DNA from: Frateuria_A sp051900425
Lineage (GTDB): Bacteria; Pseudomonadota; Gammaproteobacteria; Xanthomonadales; Rhodanobacteraceae
Assembly (NCBI RefSeq): GCF_051900425.1
Contig: NZ_JBHZGK010000008.1
Span: forward strand, 113,527-177,526
Reading direction: 5' to 3'
DNA length: 64,000 bases
Part shown: piece after piece, positions 1-8,192 of the stretch
How positions within the stretch are numbered: position 1 is the first letter of the stretch
How the letters are laid out: every line of letters begins with the position of its first letter
Position numbers and translations under genes: made by a program
Notes under the pieces: model-generated
Database searches by the model: none
The model's input: only the letters and a program-made list of their open reading frames with translations
Told to the model about the DNA's origin: nothing

Positions 1-354
1 CGCGTTGGCGTGCTGCCCCTGCGCATCGAGCTTGAGTGCCTGCAGCAGCAGCGCCATCCACTGGGACGGCTCGCCGACCACCGAAGGCATGCGCTCGCCG
101 GCAAGCACGCCGGCGCGCATCAATTCGCCCCGCACGGCCTGCGCGTAGGCGCCGGCCATGAGGGTGTTGTTCACGTCCAGTTCGCCGCTGACCTTCAGTT
201 GCGTCTGCGCGCGCTCCCACTGGCCCAGCAAGGCCAGCAACTGGAACAGGAACACCCGGCAGCGCGCGTCCGCCGGGTTGTTCCGCACCTGCGAGGTGAG
301 CCCCTGCAACGCCTCGTCCAGGCGACCTTCCTTCAGCATGTTCTCGGGTGTCAT
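1..354 (-). CDS. tagJ: Type VI secretion accessory protein TagJ/ImpE, partial (N-terminal 118 residues)
   Basis: The reading frame is open from an ATG at 354 to the left edge of the window, so the C-terminal half of this protein of usually about 270 residues is missing. The visible part begins MTPENMLKEGRLDEALQ and is a helical, TPR-like repeat region with the pattern NPADARCRVFLFQLLALLGQWERA, as in ImpE/TagJ. TagJ binds the TssB/ClpV side of the contractile sheath in some T6SS classes. It lies 53 nt downstream of hcp on the same strand, which is the usual tssB-tssC-hcp-tagJ order, so it is probably the fourth gene of this operon. The identification rests on context plus sequence pattern. Confidence 0.85.
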   Translation of the reverse strand, partial: MTPENMLKEGRLDEALQGLTSQVRNNPADARCRVFLFQLLALLGQWERAQTQLKVSGELDVNNTLMAGAYAQAVRGELMRAGVLAGERMPSVVGEPSQWMALLLQALKLDAQGQHANA

Positions 355-407
355 GGTCGAGCCCTGGAGATGTCGGATACGCCTTCAGAGGCGTTGCAGG
401 ATCAGGA

Positions 408-911
408 TCAGGCCTTGGCCACGCCCTGGATGTCGTAGGTGAATTCCTTGGCGCCGCCCTGCTTGGCACCCTTGTCGTCCTGCGGCTGGAACGAGTACTT
501 GAACTTGCCGAAGTGCAGGGTGACGTTCTCGGTCAGGCGATCCTCGCCACCGCTGCCGCCGGTGGAGACGGAGGTCACCAGCACGCCCTCGGAGAGCTCG
601 ATGGTGAGGAAGTCGGTCTGCTCGCCGGTCGCGTTGGTGATGTAGATCCAGGCCTGCTCGACGCGGGCGCCGGTGCAGCAGGCGTCGAGCAGCGCGTTGG
701 AGCAGCCGTCGACAAACTTGGTGATGGAGATGTCCTGCACGTGCGCCTTGCCGCCGCTGGCCGAACCGCCGCCGGTGTGCAGGTCGCCGGTGTTGCTGAC
801 GCCCCACGACCAGGCAAGGATCGGCACTTCGCCCTTGTGCTTCTTGTGGTTGGACGCGCCTTCGATCTTGACCTTGCCGGCGCCGAACTTGATGTGCATG
901 TCGAATGCCAT
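408..911 (-). CDS. hcp: Type VI secretion tube protein Hcp (TssD)
   Basis: This 167-residue protein starts MAFDMHIKFGAGKVKIEG and has the all-beta Hcp pattern, with the segment GEVPILAWSWGVSN near residues 28-41 and a conserved C-terminal TYDIQ stretch. Hcp hexamers stack to form the inner tube that the T6SS sheath propels out of the cell. The length matches the family (about 160-170). It sits between tssC and tagJ on the same strand. The gap of 159 nt after tssC may hold its own ribosome-binding and mRNA-processing signals, since hcp is commonly expressed above its neighbours. The start is supported by a purine-rich GAAGG upstream of the ATG. Confidence 0.96.
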   Translation of the reverse strand: MAFDMHIKFGAGKVKIEGASNHKKHKGEVPILAWSWGVSNTGDLHTGGGSASGGKAHVQDISITKFVDGCSNALLDACCTGARVEQAWIYITNATGEQTDFLTIELSEGVLVTSVSTGGSGGEDRLTENVTLHFGKFKYSFQPQDDKGAKQGGAKEFTYDIQGVAKA

Positions 912-1070
912 GAAACCTTCTCCCTACGTTTCGTGATGGATGTTCGATACCGCCGGCGGGACGCGTCCCTGCCCTTCGGATCGTCTTGCTGCGGTGCGGG
1001 TGGAACTTCGCCGGTTGGCGCATGCGACACGGCGATGGCGGCGCAGGGCCGCTACCGCCGCGTCGGGGCG

Positions 1071-2564
1071 TCAGGCCTTGGCAGCCGACGGCAGGCGCGA
1101 GACCAGCCGCAGCGACACGGTGAGACCCTCGAGCTGGTAGTGCGGCTTGAGGAAGAACTTGGAGGTGTAGTAACCGGGGGCGCCCTCGACCTCTTCCACC
1201 ACCACTTCGGCGGCCGACAGCGGCTTGCGCGCCTTGGTCTCCTCGCTGGAGTTGGCCGGATCGCCGTCGACGTACTGCATGACCCAGTTGGTCAGCCAGT
1301 TCTGCATTTGCTCGCGATCGCTGAAGGAGCCGATCTTGTCGCGCACGATGCACTTGAGGTAATGCGCGAAGCGGCAGCAGGCGAACATGTACGGCAGGCG
1401 GCAGCTCAGCGCGGCATTGGCGGTGGCGTCCGGATCGTCGTACTCCTCCGGCTTGGCCAGCGACTGGGCGCTGATGAACGCGGCCATGTCCGAGTTCTTG
1501 CGATGCACCAGCGGCATCAGGCCCATCTTGTCCAGCTCCGCCGAACGGCGGTCGGTGATGGCGATCTCGGTCGGGCACTTCATGTCCACGCCGCCGTCGT
1601 CGGTCGGGAAGGCGTGCACCGGCAGGCCCTCGACCGCGCCGCCGGACTCGATGCCGCGGATGCGCGAGCACCAGCCGTAGGCCTTGAACGAGCGGTTGAT
1701 GTTGACCGCCATCGCGTAGGCGGCGTTCTGCCAGGTGTACTTGGAGGAATCGGCGCCGCCGGTGTCTTCCTCGAAGTCGAACTCCTCCACCGGGTTGGTG
1801 GCGGCACCGTAGGGCAGGCGCGAAAGCGTGCGCGGCATCGCCAGGCCCAGGTACTTGGCGTCGTCCGACTCACGCAGCGAACGCCAGGAGGCGTAGTCGG
1901 GCGTGGAGAAGATCTTGGCCAGGTCGCGCGGGTTGGACAGCTCGTTCCAGCTCTCCATGCCCATCAGGCTGGAGTTGGCCGCGGCCAGGAACGGCGCGTG
2001 CGCGGCGGCTGCCACCTGGGCGATGCCGCCCAGCAGCTCGACGTCCTGCGGGCTGTGGTCGAAGTAGTAGTCGCCGACCAGGCAGCCGTACGGCTCGCCG
2101 CCGAGCTGGCCGTACTCTTCCTCGTACATCTTCTTGAAGATCGGGCTCTGGTCCCAGGCGGTGCCCTTGTAGCGCTTGAGCGTCTTGCCCAGCTCCTTCT
2201 TGGAGATGTTCATGACGCGGATCTTCAACAGCTGGTCGGTCTCGGTGTTGTTGACCAGGTAGTGCAGGCCGCGCCAGGCGCTTTCCAGCTTCTGGAAATC
2301 GGCGTGGTGCATGATCTGGTTGATCTGCTCGCTGAGCTTGCGGTCGATCTCGGCGATGTAGGCGTTGATCGTCTGGGCGACGTCATCGGACACGACGTCG
2401 GAGCGGCTCAGTACCTGCTCGGCCAGCGTGCGGACGGCCGACTCGACCTCTTCCTTCGCGCGGTCGCTCTTGGGCTTGAATTCGCGGCTCAGCAGCGCGG
2501 CGAAGTCGCCGGCTTCGAGCGTTTCGGCGGTTTGGCCGCGTTCGGCCAGGGTCTCGGTGGACAT
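1071..2564 (-). CDS. tssC: Type VI secretion contractile sheath large subunit TssC (VipB)
   Basis: The product has 497 residues, the family's usual length. It carries the typical features of TssC/VipB: a central segment with FQKLESAWRGLHYLV, the EPYGCLVGDYYFDHSP region, AAHAPFLAAA, and a C-terminal SAEVVVEEVEGAPGYYTSKFFLKPHYQLEGL beta region that interlocks with TssB. TssB/TssC heterodimers polymerise into the contractile sheath around the Hcp tube. The ATG is only 4 nt after the tssB stop codon, so the two are translationally coupled. No truncation or odd residue was seen. Confidence 0.97.
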   Translation of the reverse strand: MSTETLAERGQTAETLEAGDFAALLSREFKPKSDRAKEEVESAVRTLAEQVLSRSDVVSDDVAQTINAYIAEIDRKLSEQINQIMHHADFQKLESAWRGLHYLVNNTETDQLLKIRVMNISKKELGKTLKRYKGTAWDQSPIFKKMYEEEYGQLGGEPYGCLVGDYYFDHSPQDVELLGGIAQVAAAAHAPFLAAANSSLMGMESWNELSNPRDLAKIFSTPDYASWRSLRESDDAKYLGLAMPRTLSRLPYGAATNPVEEFDFEEDTGGADSSKYTWQNAAYAMAVNINRSFKAYGWCSRIRGIESGGAVEGLPVHAFPTDDGGVDMKCPTEIAITDRRSAELDKMGLMPLVHRKNSDMAAFISAQSLAKPEEYDDPDATANAALSCRLPYMFACCRFAHYLKCIVRDKIGSFSDREQMQNWLTNWVMQYVDGDPANSSEETKARKPLSAAEVVVEEVEGAPGYYTSKFFLKPHYQLEGLTVSLRLVSRLPSAAKA

Positions 2565-2568
2565 GTGC

Positions 2569-3075
2569 TTACTCCCCGTCGCTCGGCTTGGCGGCCGAGA
2601 CCAGCGACTGCAGCAGGGCCGGGTCGTTGATCGCCTGGGCGATCAGCTTCTCCGCGCCGGCCTTGCCGTCCATGTAGGTATTGAGGTTGGCCAGCTGGGT
2701 GCGCGCCTCCAGCAGCTTGGCGACCGGGGCGACCTTGCGCGCCACGGCGGCGGGCGAGAAGTCGTCCATGCTCTCGAAGGTGATGTCGACGCTGAGGTTG
2801 CCCTCGCCGGTCAACGTGTTGGGTACCGCGAAGGACACGCGCGGCTTCATCGACTGCAGGCGGCTGTCGAAGTTGTCGACATCGATCTCCAGCGCCTTGC
2901 GATCCTCGATCGGCGGCAGCTCGGCGTTGTTGGCGCCGGACAGGTCCGACATCACGCCCATCACGAACGGCACCTGCACCTTCTTCTGTGCGCCGTAGAC
3001 CTCGACGTCGTACTCGATCTGCACCCGCGGCGCGCGGTTGCGCGCGATGAACTTCTGACTGCTTTGCTTGGCCAT
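2569..3075 (-). CDS. tssB: Type VI secretion contractile sheath small subunit TssB (VipA)
   Basis: The product has 168 residues when read from the ATG at 3075, which is preceded by a good AGGAGA ribosome-binding site; the frame stays open further upstream but the extra 56 residues are Arg-rich and unlike the family. It starts MAKQSSQKFIARNRAPRVQIEYDVE and contains the VPFVMGVMSDLSG and PPIEDRKALEIDVDNFDSRL segments characteristic of VipA. It forms the sheath with TssC, whose gene follows by 4 nt. As the first T6SS gene of this cluster, its upstream region (3076-3389) probably carries the operon promoter. Confidence 0.96.
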   Translation of the reverse strand: MAKQSSQKFIARNRAPRVQIEYDVEVYGAQKKVQVPFVMGVMSDLSGANNAELPPIEDRKALEIDVDNFDSRLQSMKPRVSFAVPNTLTGEGNLSVDITFESMDDFSPAAVARKVAPVAKLLEARTQLANLNTYMDGKAGAEKLIAQAINDPALLQSLVSAAKPSDGE

Positions 3076-3307
3076 TGCGGCTGTCTCCTGGGACTTGAGG
3101 TCTTCCGGTTGGAACGCGACGCCTTGAGGGCACGCCCGCGACACGCGGCGCAGGCGCGCGCACGTCCCTGCAGCGCGACGGCGGACACGGGCGCCGCGGA
3201 ACGGGGTCGTTCCGCTCGCGGGCTCGTTCGGCGGGCGTGGCAAAGGGCGGGCTAACGCCTTCCCACTGTTCTAGTGCGTGGGGACTTTCACGGATCGGCC
3301 ACGGAAA

Positions 3308-3333
3308 TGAACGGGACGTTCAGTTGACGTTCA
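3308..3333. promoter_or_regulatory. Palindrome plus repeated half-site upstream of the T6SS operon
   Basis: The 314-nt gap between tssB and the ECF sigma gene holds no recognisable gene. Within it is a perfect inverted repeat, TGAACG-GGA-CGTTCA (3308-3322), followed 3 nt later by another copy of the right half, GACGTTCA (3326-3333). It lies about 235 nt upstream of the tssB start codon. This looks like a regulator binding site or part of a promoter. No sigma-54 (-24/-12) element was found here. Function is inferred only from position and symmetry. Confidence 0.4.
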
Positions 3334-3389
3334 CAAAGAAAACACGCCGCCGCAGCGCCCCGGGGGAGGCCGAGGGCCCGGCGCAGGCT

Positions 3390-3950
3390 TCAGGCCTGAA
3401 GCTCCCGCTGCAGCCAGGCGCGGGCCAGGCGCCACTCGCGTTGCACGGTGGTGGCGGAAATGCCCAGCGCGGCGGCGATCTGCTCCGCGCTCAGGCCGAC
3501 GAAGAAGCGCATGGAAACAATGCTCGCCTGGCGCTGGTCGATCTGTTCGAGCGTATCGAGGGCATCGAGCAGGGCGACGTAATCCACCTCGGGCATGAGC
3601 GAGCCGGAGATCTCCGACAACTCGATGCGGTCGCAATCCTGGGGCCGCTTGGCGGCCTGGCGCCGGCGGGCCGAATCGACCAGCACCTCGCGCATGGCCC
3701 GCGCGGCCACGCCCAGGAGATGGCCGCGGCTCTCCCATTGGGGCGGACTGCCGCCACCGAACACCTTCAGGTAGGCCTCGTTGACCAGGGCGGTGGCGCT
3801 CAACGTGCGCTCGCTGGTATTGCGGCGCAGTTGCGCGCCGGCCAGGCGGTGCAGCGCCGCGTACATCTGGCGCAGTGCCTCTTCCAGCGCGGCGGTATCG
3901 CCCGCCTGCGCCGAATGCAGCAGTCGCGTCACGTCGACACTGGTGTTCAC
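3390..3950 (-). CDS. ECF-type RNA polymerase sigma factor upstream of the T6SS genes
   Basis: The 186-residue protein reads from a GTG at 3950 (VNTSVDVTRLLHSAQAGD). Region 2 spans roughly residues 10-90, with ATALVNEAYLKVFG and the LLGVAARAMREVLVDSARRRQA stretch. Region 4 spans roughly 115-180, with SMRFFVGLSAEQIAAALGISATTVQREWRLARAWL as the helix-turn-helix that reads the -35 element. This pattern belongs to the ECF group that has no classical membrane anti-sigma factor and is often linked to Ser/Thr kinases. It ends 314 nt before tssB on the same strand. In Xanthomonas citri an ECF sigma factor (EcfK) activates the T6SS after signalling by the kinase PknS, so a role in T6SS transcription is a reasonable inference. 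No kinase gene is visible in the window. Confidence 0.85.
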   Translation of the reverse strand: MNTSVDVTRLLHSAQAGDTAALEEALRQMYAALHRLAGAQLRRNTSERTLSATALVNEAYLKVFGGGSPPQWESRGHLLGVAARAMREVLVDSARRRQAAKRPQDCDRIELSEISGSLMPEVDYVALLDALDTLEQIDQRQASIVSMRFFVGLSAEQIAAALGISATTVQREWRLARAWLQRELQA

Positions 3951-4121
3951 GGCTTGGTGGTCCCTTCCCGCCCGGCTGGCCGCGGACCGGCTGGCGCCGG
4001 CCCGGATCGCGGCCAGACTCGGCCGCCGGAAAAGTATAGGCGAAAGGCCAGCCAACGACAGGAAGCGGCGCGGGTTTGCGCACTACGGGGCCGTGGTGAC
4101 CGCCCTGCTAGACTCGCCGGC

Positions 4122-5153
4122 ATGCTCAAGATCGACACCCACGCGCACATCCTGCCCCGCGACTGGCCGAACCTCGCCGCCAAATACGGCAACGACCGCT
4201 TTCCGGTGATGACCCATACCGACGGCCGCCATCGCATCTACAAGGACGGGAAATTCTTCCGCGAAGTGTGGGATTCGGCGTTCGATCCGCAGACCCGCAT
4301 CGACGACTACGCCCGCTTCGGGGTCGACGTGCAGGTGATCTCCACCGTGCCGGTGCTGTTTTCCTATTGGGCGCCGGGCTACCAGGCGCTGGAGCTGCAC
4401 CGCCATCTGAACGACCACATGGCGCAGATGTGCCACGACTTCCCGCGCCACTACGCGGGGATCGGCACCGTGCCGCTGCAGGCACCGGAGCTGGCCGTCC
4501 GCGAACTGGAACGCTGCATCGACGAGCTGGGCCTGCAGGGCGTGCAGATCGGCTCGCACTGCAACGACTGGAACCTGGACGCACCGGAACTGTTCCCGTT
4601 CTTCGAGGCGGCTGCCGACCTGGGCGCGGCGATCCTGGTCCACCCATGGGACATGATGGGCACCGACACCATGCCCAAGTACTGGATGCCCTGGCTGGTC
4701 GGCATGCCGGCCGAGCAGTCGCGGGCCGGCTGCTGCCTGGCCTTCGGCGGCGTGCTGGAACGGCTGCCGAAGCTGCGCATCATGCTGGCCCACGGCGGCG
4801 GCAGCTTTCCCTGGTCGATCGGCCGCATCGAGCACGGCTTCCGCATGCGGCCGGACCTGGTCGCCACCGATAACCCGCGCAACCCGCGCGAATACCTGAA
4901 GCGCCTGTACTTCGACTCCTGCGTGCACGACGAGCGGGCGCTGCGTTATCTCCTGGATGTGACCGGCGTCGATCGCGTCATGCTGGGCACCGACTATCCT
5001 TTCCCGCTGGGCGAACAGGAGCCCGGGAGCGGCATCGAAGCCCTTGGCCTCGATGAAGCGGACTGTGCCCGCTTGTTCCACGGCACCGCACTGGAGTGGC
5101 TGGGCCTGCCCTTGCAGCGATTCGACCAGGCATCCAACCCGGAGCGTTCATGA
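4122..5153 (+). CDS. 2-amino-3-carboxymuconate-6-semialdehyde decarboxylase (ACMSD), amidohydrolase family
   Basis: The 343-residue protein starts MLKIDTHAHILPRDWP, the metal-binding HxH of the ACMSD subgroup of amidohydrolases. Other family marks are the NDHMAQMCHDFPRHYAGIGTVPLQ segment, GVQIGSHCNDWNLD, the third metal-ligand His in AILVHPWDMMG, LAHGGGSFPW, and the Asp in MLGTDYPFPLG. ACMSD decarboxylates the product of 3-hydroxyanthranilate dioxygenase and so diverts tryptophan catabolism from quinolinate/NAD toward glutaryl-CoA. The kynureninase gene downstream supports this reading over other amidohydrolases. The ATG at 4122 gives the family length; the frame is open upstream but not family-like. 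Its stop overlaps the next start (ATGA). Confidence 0.92.
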   Translation: MLKIDTHAHILPRDWPNLAAKYGNDRFPVMTHTDGRHRIYKDGKFFREVWDSAFDPQTRIDDYARFGVDVQVISTVPVLFSYWAPGYQALELHRHLNDHMAQMCHDFPRHYAGIGTVPLQAPELAVRELERCIDELGLQGVQIGSHCNDWNLDAPELFPFFEAAADLGAAILVHPWDMMGTDTMPKYWMPWLVGMPAEQSRAGCCLAFGGVLERLPKLRIMLAHGGGSFPWSIGRIEHGFRMRPDLVATDNPRNPREYLKRLYFDSCVHDERALRYLLDVTGVDRVMLGTDYPFPLGEQEPGSGIEALGLDEADCARLFHGTALEWLGLPLQRFDQASNPERS

Positions 5154-5662
5154 CCCTCTACCGCAGCTTTTTCCTGGCCGGCGCCCTGCTGCTGGCCCGC
5201 ACCGCCTGTGCCACCGATGTCAGCATGGCCGGCGGCGAAGTCGCCTTCAGCACGCCGGACAACTGGGTCACGATCATGGAAACCCAGGGCGTGCCGGAAA
5301 TGCGTGTGTTCCAGGTCCCCGATCCCTCGCCCACCGCCCGCGACAACCTCGCCTCGGTCACCGTGGAAGTGGAGCCGGTCGGCGGCCTGGGCGCCTTTGA
5401 CCAGTACGTGACCAACGCCACCCGCAAGGCCAAGGCTCTGGACGGCTACCAGGCGATCGGCAACCCGGACGGCCCCAACAGCCACGCCTACACCGCGCAG
5501 GAACACGGCACGGCCTACCGCTACGACGAGCGCTACTGGTTCAGGAACAATCACGCGGTCCGCCTGCGCTGCGCGCGGCCGGCCCGCAGCGAGGCGGGCG
5601 CCGCCTGGGCCGCTGCGTTCGACAAGGGCTGCGATTCGGTCGCCGCCGATCTGGCCCGTTGA
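5150..5662 (+). CDS. Small exported protein of unknown function in the kynurenine operon
   Basis: The 170-residue product starts at an ATG that overlaps the ACMSD stop codon by 4 nt, so it is translationally coupled. It begins with a plausible signal peptide (MTLYRSFFLAGALLLARTACA, cleavage likely after ACA near residue 21), followed by a mixed alpha/beta domain with PDNWVTIMETQGVPEMRVFQVPDP and a DERYWFRNNHAVRLRCARP segment. Two cysteines (RCARP and KGCDS) may form a disulfide in the periplasm. No family was recognised. It resembles small periplasmic proteins that precede kynU in related genomes, but its role in tryptophan catabolism is not evident. Confidence 0.8.
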   Translation: MTLYRSFFLAGALLLARTACATDVSMAGGEVAFSTPDNWVTIMETQGVPEMRVFQVPDPSPTARDNLASVTVEVEPVGGLGAFDQYVTNATRKAKALDGYQAIGNPDGPNSHAYTAQEHGTAYRYDERYWFRNNHAVRLRCARPARSEAGAAWAAAFDKGCDSVAADLAR

Positions 5663-5672
5663 GGAGCAAGGG

Positions 5673-6947
5673 ATGACCGACTACCAGGCCTCCGCCGCGT
5701 GGGCCGCCGCCGCCGATGAAGCCGATCCGCTGCGTGGTTTTCGCGACGAATTCCTGATTCCCCCGCACGAGGGCCGCGATTCGAACTACTTCTGCGGCAA
5801 TTCGCTCGGTCTGCAGCCGCGCGCGGTGCGCGAGGCGATCGCGGCGGAGCTCGATTACTGGGGCGAACTGGGTGTGGAAGGCCATTTCAAGGGCCGCCTG
5901 CCCTGGATGGACTACCACGAGTTCGTGCGCGACGACCTGGCGCAGGTGGTCGGCGCGCTGCCCGCCGAAGTCGTGGCGATGAACACGCTGGGCGTGAACC
6001 TGCACCTGATGATGGTGAGCTTCTACCGGCCCACGCCCGAGCGCCACGCCATCCTGATCGAGGCGGGCGCGTTCCCGACCGATCGCTATGCGGTCGAATC
6101 GCAGATCCGCTACCACGGCTACGACCCCGCCACCGCGCTGATCGAGCTGGAAGCGGACGAACCGAACGGAACGATTTCGGACGCCGCCTTCGAACGCGCC
6201 CTCGCCGAGCACGGCACGCGCACCGCCCTGGTGATGCTGCCGGGCGTGCAGTACCGCACCGGCCAAGCCTTCGACCTGAAGGCCATCGCGCGCCTCGCGC
6301 ACGCGCAGGGTTGCCAGGTCGGCTTCGACCTGGCTCACGCGGTCGGCAACCTGCCCCTTGCGCTGCACGAGAGCGACGCGGATTTCGCGATCTGGTGCAG
6401 CTACAAGTATCTCAACGCCGGCCCCGGCGCGGTCGGCGGCGCGTTCGTGCACGAACGCCACGCACGCGAGGCATTGCCGCGCTTCGCCGGCTGGTGGGGC
6501 CACGACAAGGCCACCCGCTTCCAGATGGGCCCGCAGTTCGTGCCCACGCCCGGCGCCGATGGCTGGCAGTTGTCCAACCCGCCGATCCTGGCACTGGTGC
6601 CGCTGCGCGTGTCGCTGGAGCTTTTCCGGCGCGCGGGCATGGGGCGGCTGCGCGAGAAATCGCTGGGACTGACCGGTTATCTGGAGTGGCTGGTCCGCAC
6701 GCAGCTGGCCGACGTGCTGGAGATCGTCACGCCTGCCGACCCCGCACGCCGCGGTGCGCAGTTGTCGATCCGCGTGCTCGGCGGCCGCGCCCGCGGGCGC
6801 GCGCTGTTCGAGTACCTGATGGCGCACGGCATCATCGGCGACTGGCGCGAACCGGACGTCATCCGCATTTCGCCCGCCCCGCTCTACAACCGCCACGCCG
6901 ACTGCCTGGCCTTCGCCGAGGCGGTGCGTCGCTGGGCCAACGGTTGA
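5673..6947 (+). CDS. kynU: Kynureninase
   Basis: The 424-residue protein is a fold-type I PLP enzyme. The N-terminal substrate region has YFCGNSLGLQP, and the Schiff-base lysine lies in WCSYKYLNAGPG; the Asp that contacts the PLP nitrogen is in VGFDLAHAVGN; GGWWGHD-type residues (here FAGWWGHDKATRF) match the family. It cleaves kynurenine and 3-hydroxykynurenine to anthranilate or 3-hydroxyanthranilate plus alanine. The ATG is preceded by GAGGAG. With ACMSD upstream it indicates an aerobic tryptophan degradation segment; kynB, kmo and 3-hydroxyanthranilate dioxygenase are not in the window. Confidence 0.97.
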   Translation: MTDYQASAAWAAAADEADPLRGFRDEFLIPPHEGRDSNYFCGNSLGLQPRAVREAIAAELDYWGELGVEGHFKGRLPWMDYHEFVRDDLAQVVGALPAEVVAMNTLGVNLHLMMVSFYRPTPERHAILIEAGAFPTDRYAVESQIRYHGYDPATALIELEADEPNGTISDAAFERALAEHGTRTALVMLPGVQYRTGQAFDLKAIARLAHAQGCQVGFDLAHAVGNLPLALHESDADFAIWCSYKYLNAGPGAVGGAFVHERHAREALPRFAGWWGHDKATRFQMGPQFVPTPGADGWQLSNPPILALVPLRVSLELFRRAGMGRLREKSLGLTGYLEWLVRTQLADVLEIVTPADPARRGAQLSIRVLGGRARGRALFEYLMAHGIIGDWREPDVIRISPAPLYNRHADCLAFAEAVRRWANG

Positions 6948-6948
6948 C

Positions 6949-7566
6949 GTGTCGGGCGACCAGGCGCACTGGGAAGAGGTCTACCGCAACCGCTCGACCC
7001 AGGCGGTGAGCTGGTATCGCCCGCACCTTGACGTCTCGCTCGCACTGTTGCGCCAGGCGGGCCTGGAGGCTTCCACGCGGCTGGTGGACGTGGGCGGTGG
7101 CGCTTCCACGCTGGCCGACGATTTGCTGGCCCTGGGCCTGACCGACATTACCGTGCTGGATCTGTCGCCGGCGGCGCTCGACGTCGCCCGCCAGCGGCTC
7201 GGACCACATGGCGGGACCGTGCGCTGGCTTGCCGGCGATCTGCTGGAGACCAACCTCGGGCCGGCTGCCTTCGACCTGTGGCACGACCGCGCGGTCCTGC
7301 ATTTCCTTACCTCGCCCGCCGAAACCGCACGCTATGCCGAACAGGCGGCACGCGCCGTGCGACCGGGCGGGTATGCCGTGATCGGCGGCTTCGCGCCGGA
7401 CGGCCCGGAGCGCTGCAGCGGGCTGGCGGTCGCACGGCGCTCCGCGGGCGACATCGCCACACTGCTTGGCCCGGCATTCCGCCTGGTCGACCAACGCACG
7501 GAGCAGCACACCACGCCCGGCGGCTCCACCCAGGCGTTCGCCTATGCGCTGATGCAACGCTGCTGA
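6949..7566 (+). CDS. Class I SAM-dependent methyltransferase
   Basis: The 205-residue protein begins at a GTG one base after the kynU stop codon (only a single C between), so translation is coupled. It shows the Rossmann methyltransferase motifs in order: LVDVGGGASTLADDLL (motif I, SAM binding, near residues 45-60), ITVLDLSPAALDVAR (acidic loop), FDLWHDRAVLHFL (motif IV) and RPGGYAVIGGF. The start HWEEVYRNRSTQAVSWYRPH resembles the group of small methyltransferases annotated as tellurite-resistance-like or thiol methyltransferase relatives. The substrate cannot be deduced. Its place behind kynU may be incidental. Confidence 0.85.
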   Translation: MSGDQAHWEEVYRNRSTQAVSWYRPHLDVSLALLRQAGLEASTRLVDVGGGASTLADDLLALGLTDITVLDLSPAALDVARQRLGPHGGTVRWLAGDLLETNLGPAAFDLWHDRAVLHFLTSPAETARYAEQAARAVRPGGYAVIGGFAPDGPERCSGLAVARRSAGDIATLLGPAFRLVDQRTEQHTTPGGSTQAFAYALMQRC

Positions 7567-7679
7567 TGCATCGCCTTTTCCGCGCGTGCCCGGGTCCAGG
7601 CTGTCACGGCGCGTCGCGTTTCATCGGGGCTTGATCGCCGATCGGCGACGGTAAGGCTTTCCGCCGCCCGGAGACCGCC

Positions 7680-8180
7680 ATGAGAAACGATGCCCCGCAC
7701 GACGATGCGGACCTGCGCAAGCTCGGCGAACTGATCGATGACATCGAAGTGGCCATGATGACCACGCTGGCCCAGGACGGGTCGCTGGTCAGCCGTCCGC
7801 TGCAGACGCTCAAGCTCACTGCCGACGGCGAACTGGTGTTCTTCACCGCCGCCGACAGCGCAAAGGTCGACCAGCTCACCGACGACCTGGACGTCAATCT
7901 CGCCTACGCCAACCAGGACGACAAATGCTATGTCTCGGTGCGCGGTCGCGCGCGCATCAATCGGGACCAGGCGCTGATCGAGGAGCTTTGGTCGCCCGCG
8001 CAGAACGTGTTCTTCTCCGGCAAGGACGATCCCAATCTCACCGTCCTTCGCGTGCGCGTGCGCGACGCGATGTACTGGGAGTCGTCGGGCAACTTCGTCG
8101 AGCGCGCGCTGGATTTCGCGCGCGGCATGTGGAGCGAACAGCCTCGGGACCTGGGCCACCAGGGCCACCTGCACGGTTGA
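7680..8180 (+). CDS. General stress protein 26 family, pyridoxamine-phosphate-oxidase-like flavin-binding protein
   Basis: The 166-residue protein has the split-barrel fold pattern of the pyridoxamine 5-phosphate oxidase-like superfamily: IEVAMMTTLAQDGSLVSRPLQTLK at residues 22-45, LVFFTAADSAKVDQL, VNLAYANQDDKCYVSVRGRARI and MYWES near the C-terminus. Such general-stress proteins bind FMN or FAD and are induced by stress; the reaction is unknown. A GGAGA ribosome-binding site precedes the ATG. It stands alone, 113 nt after the methyltransferase. It is not a true PdxH, lacking the length and substrate residues of that enzyme. Confidence 0.87.
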   Translation: MRNDAPHDDADLRKLGELIDDIEVAMMTTLAQDGSLVSRPLQTLKLTADGELVFFTAADSAKVDQLTDDLDVNLAYANQDDKCYVSVRGRARINRDQALIEELWSPAQNVFFSGKDDPNLTVLRVRVRDAMYWESSGNFVERALDFARGMWSEQPRDLGHQGHLHG

Positions 8181-8192
8181 CCGCGCGCCGCG

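Noticed and set aside
348..2630. A 760-codon open frame on the plus strand across hcp and tssC
   Set aside because: It is an antisense shadow of two well supported T6SS genes; its translation has no domain pattern, and long stop-free antisense frames are expected at this G+C content.
3076..3389. Search for a sigma-54 promoter for the T6SS operon
   Set aside because: A TGGC occurs but no GC doublet or TTGC at the required spacing follows, so no -24/-12 element is claimed.
7567..7679. Possible small gene or RNA between the methyltransferase and the stress protein
   Set aside because: Only 113 nt with no frame with a ribosome-binding site and no stable structure recognised.
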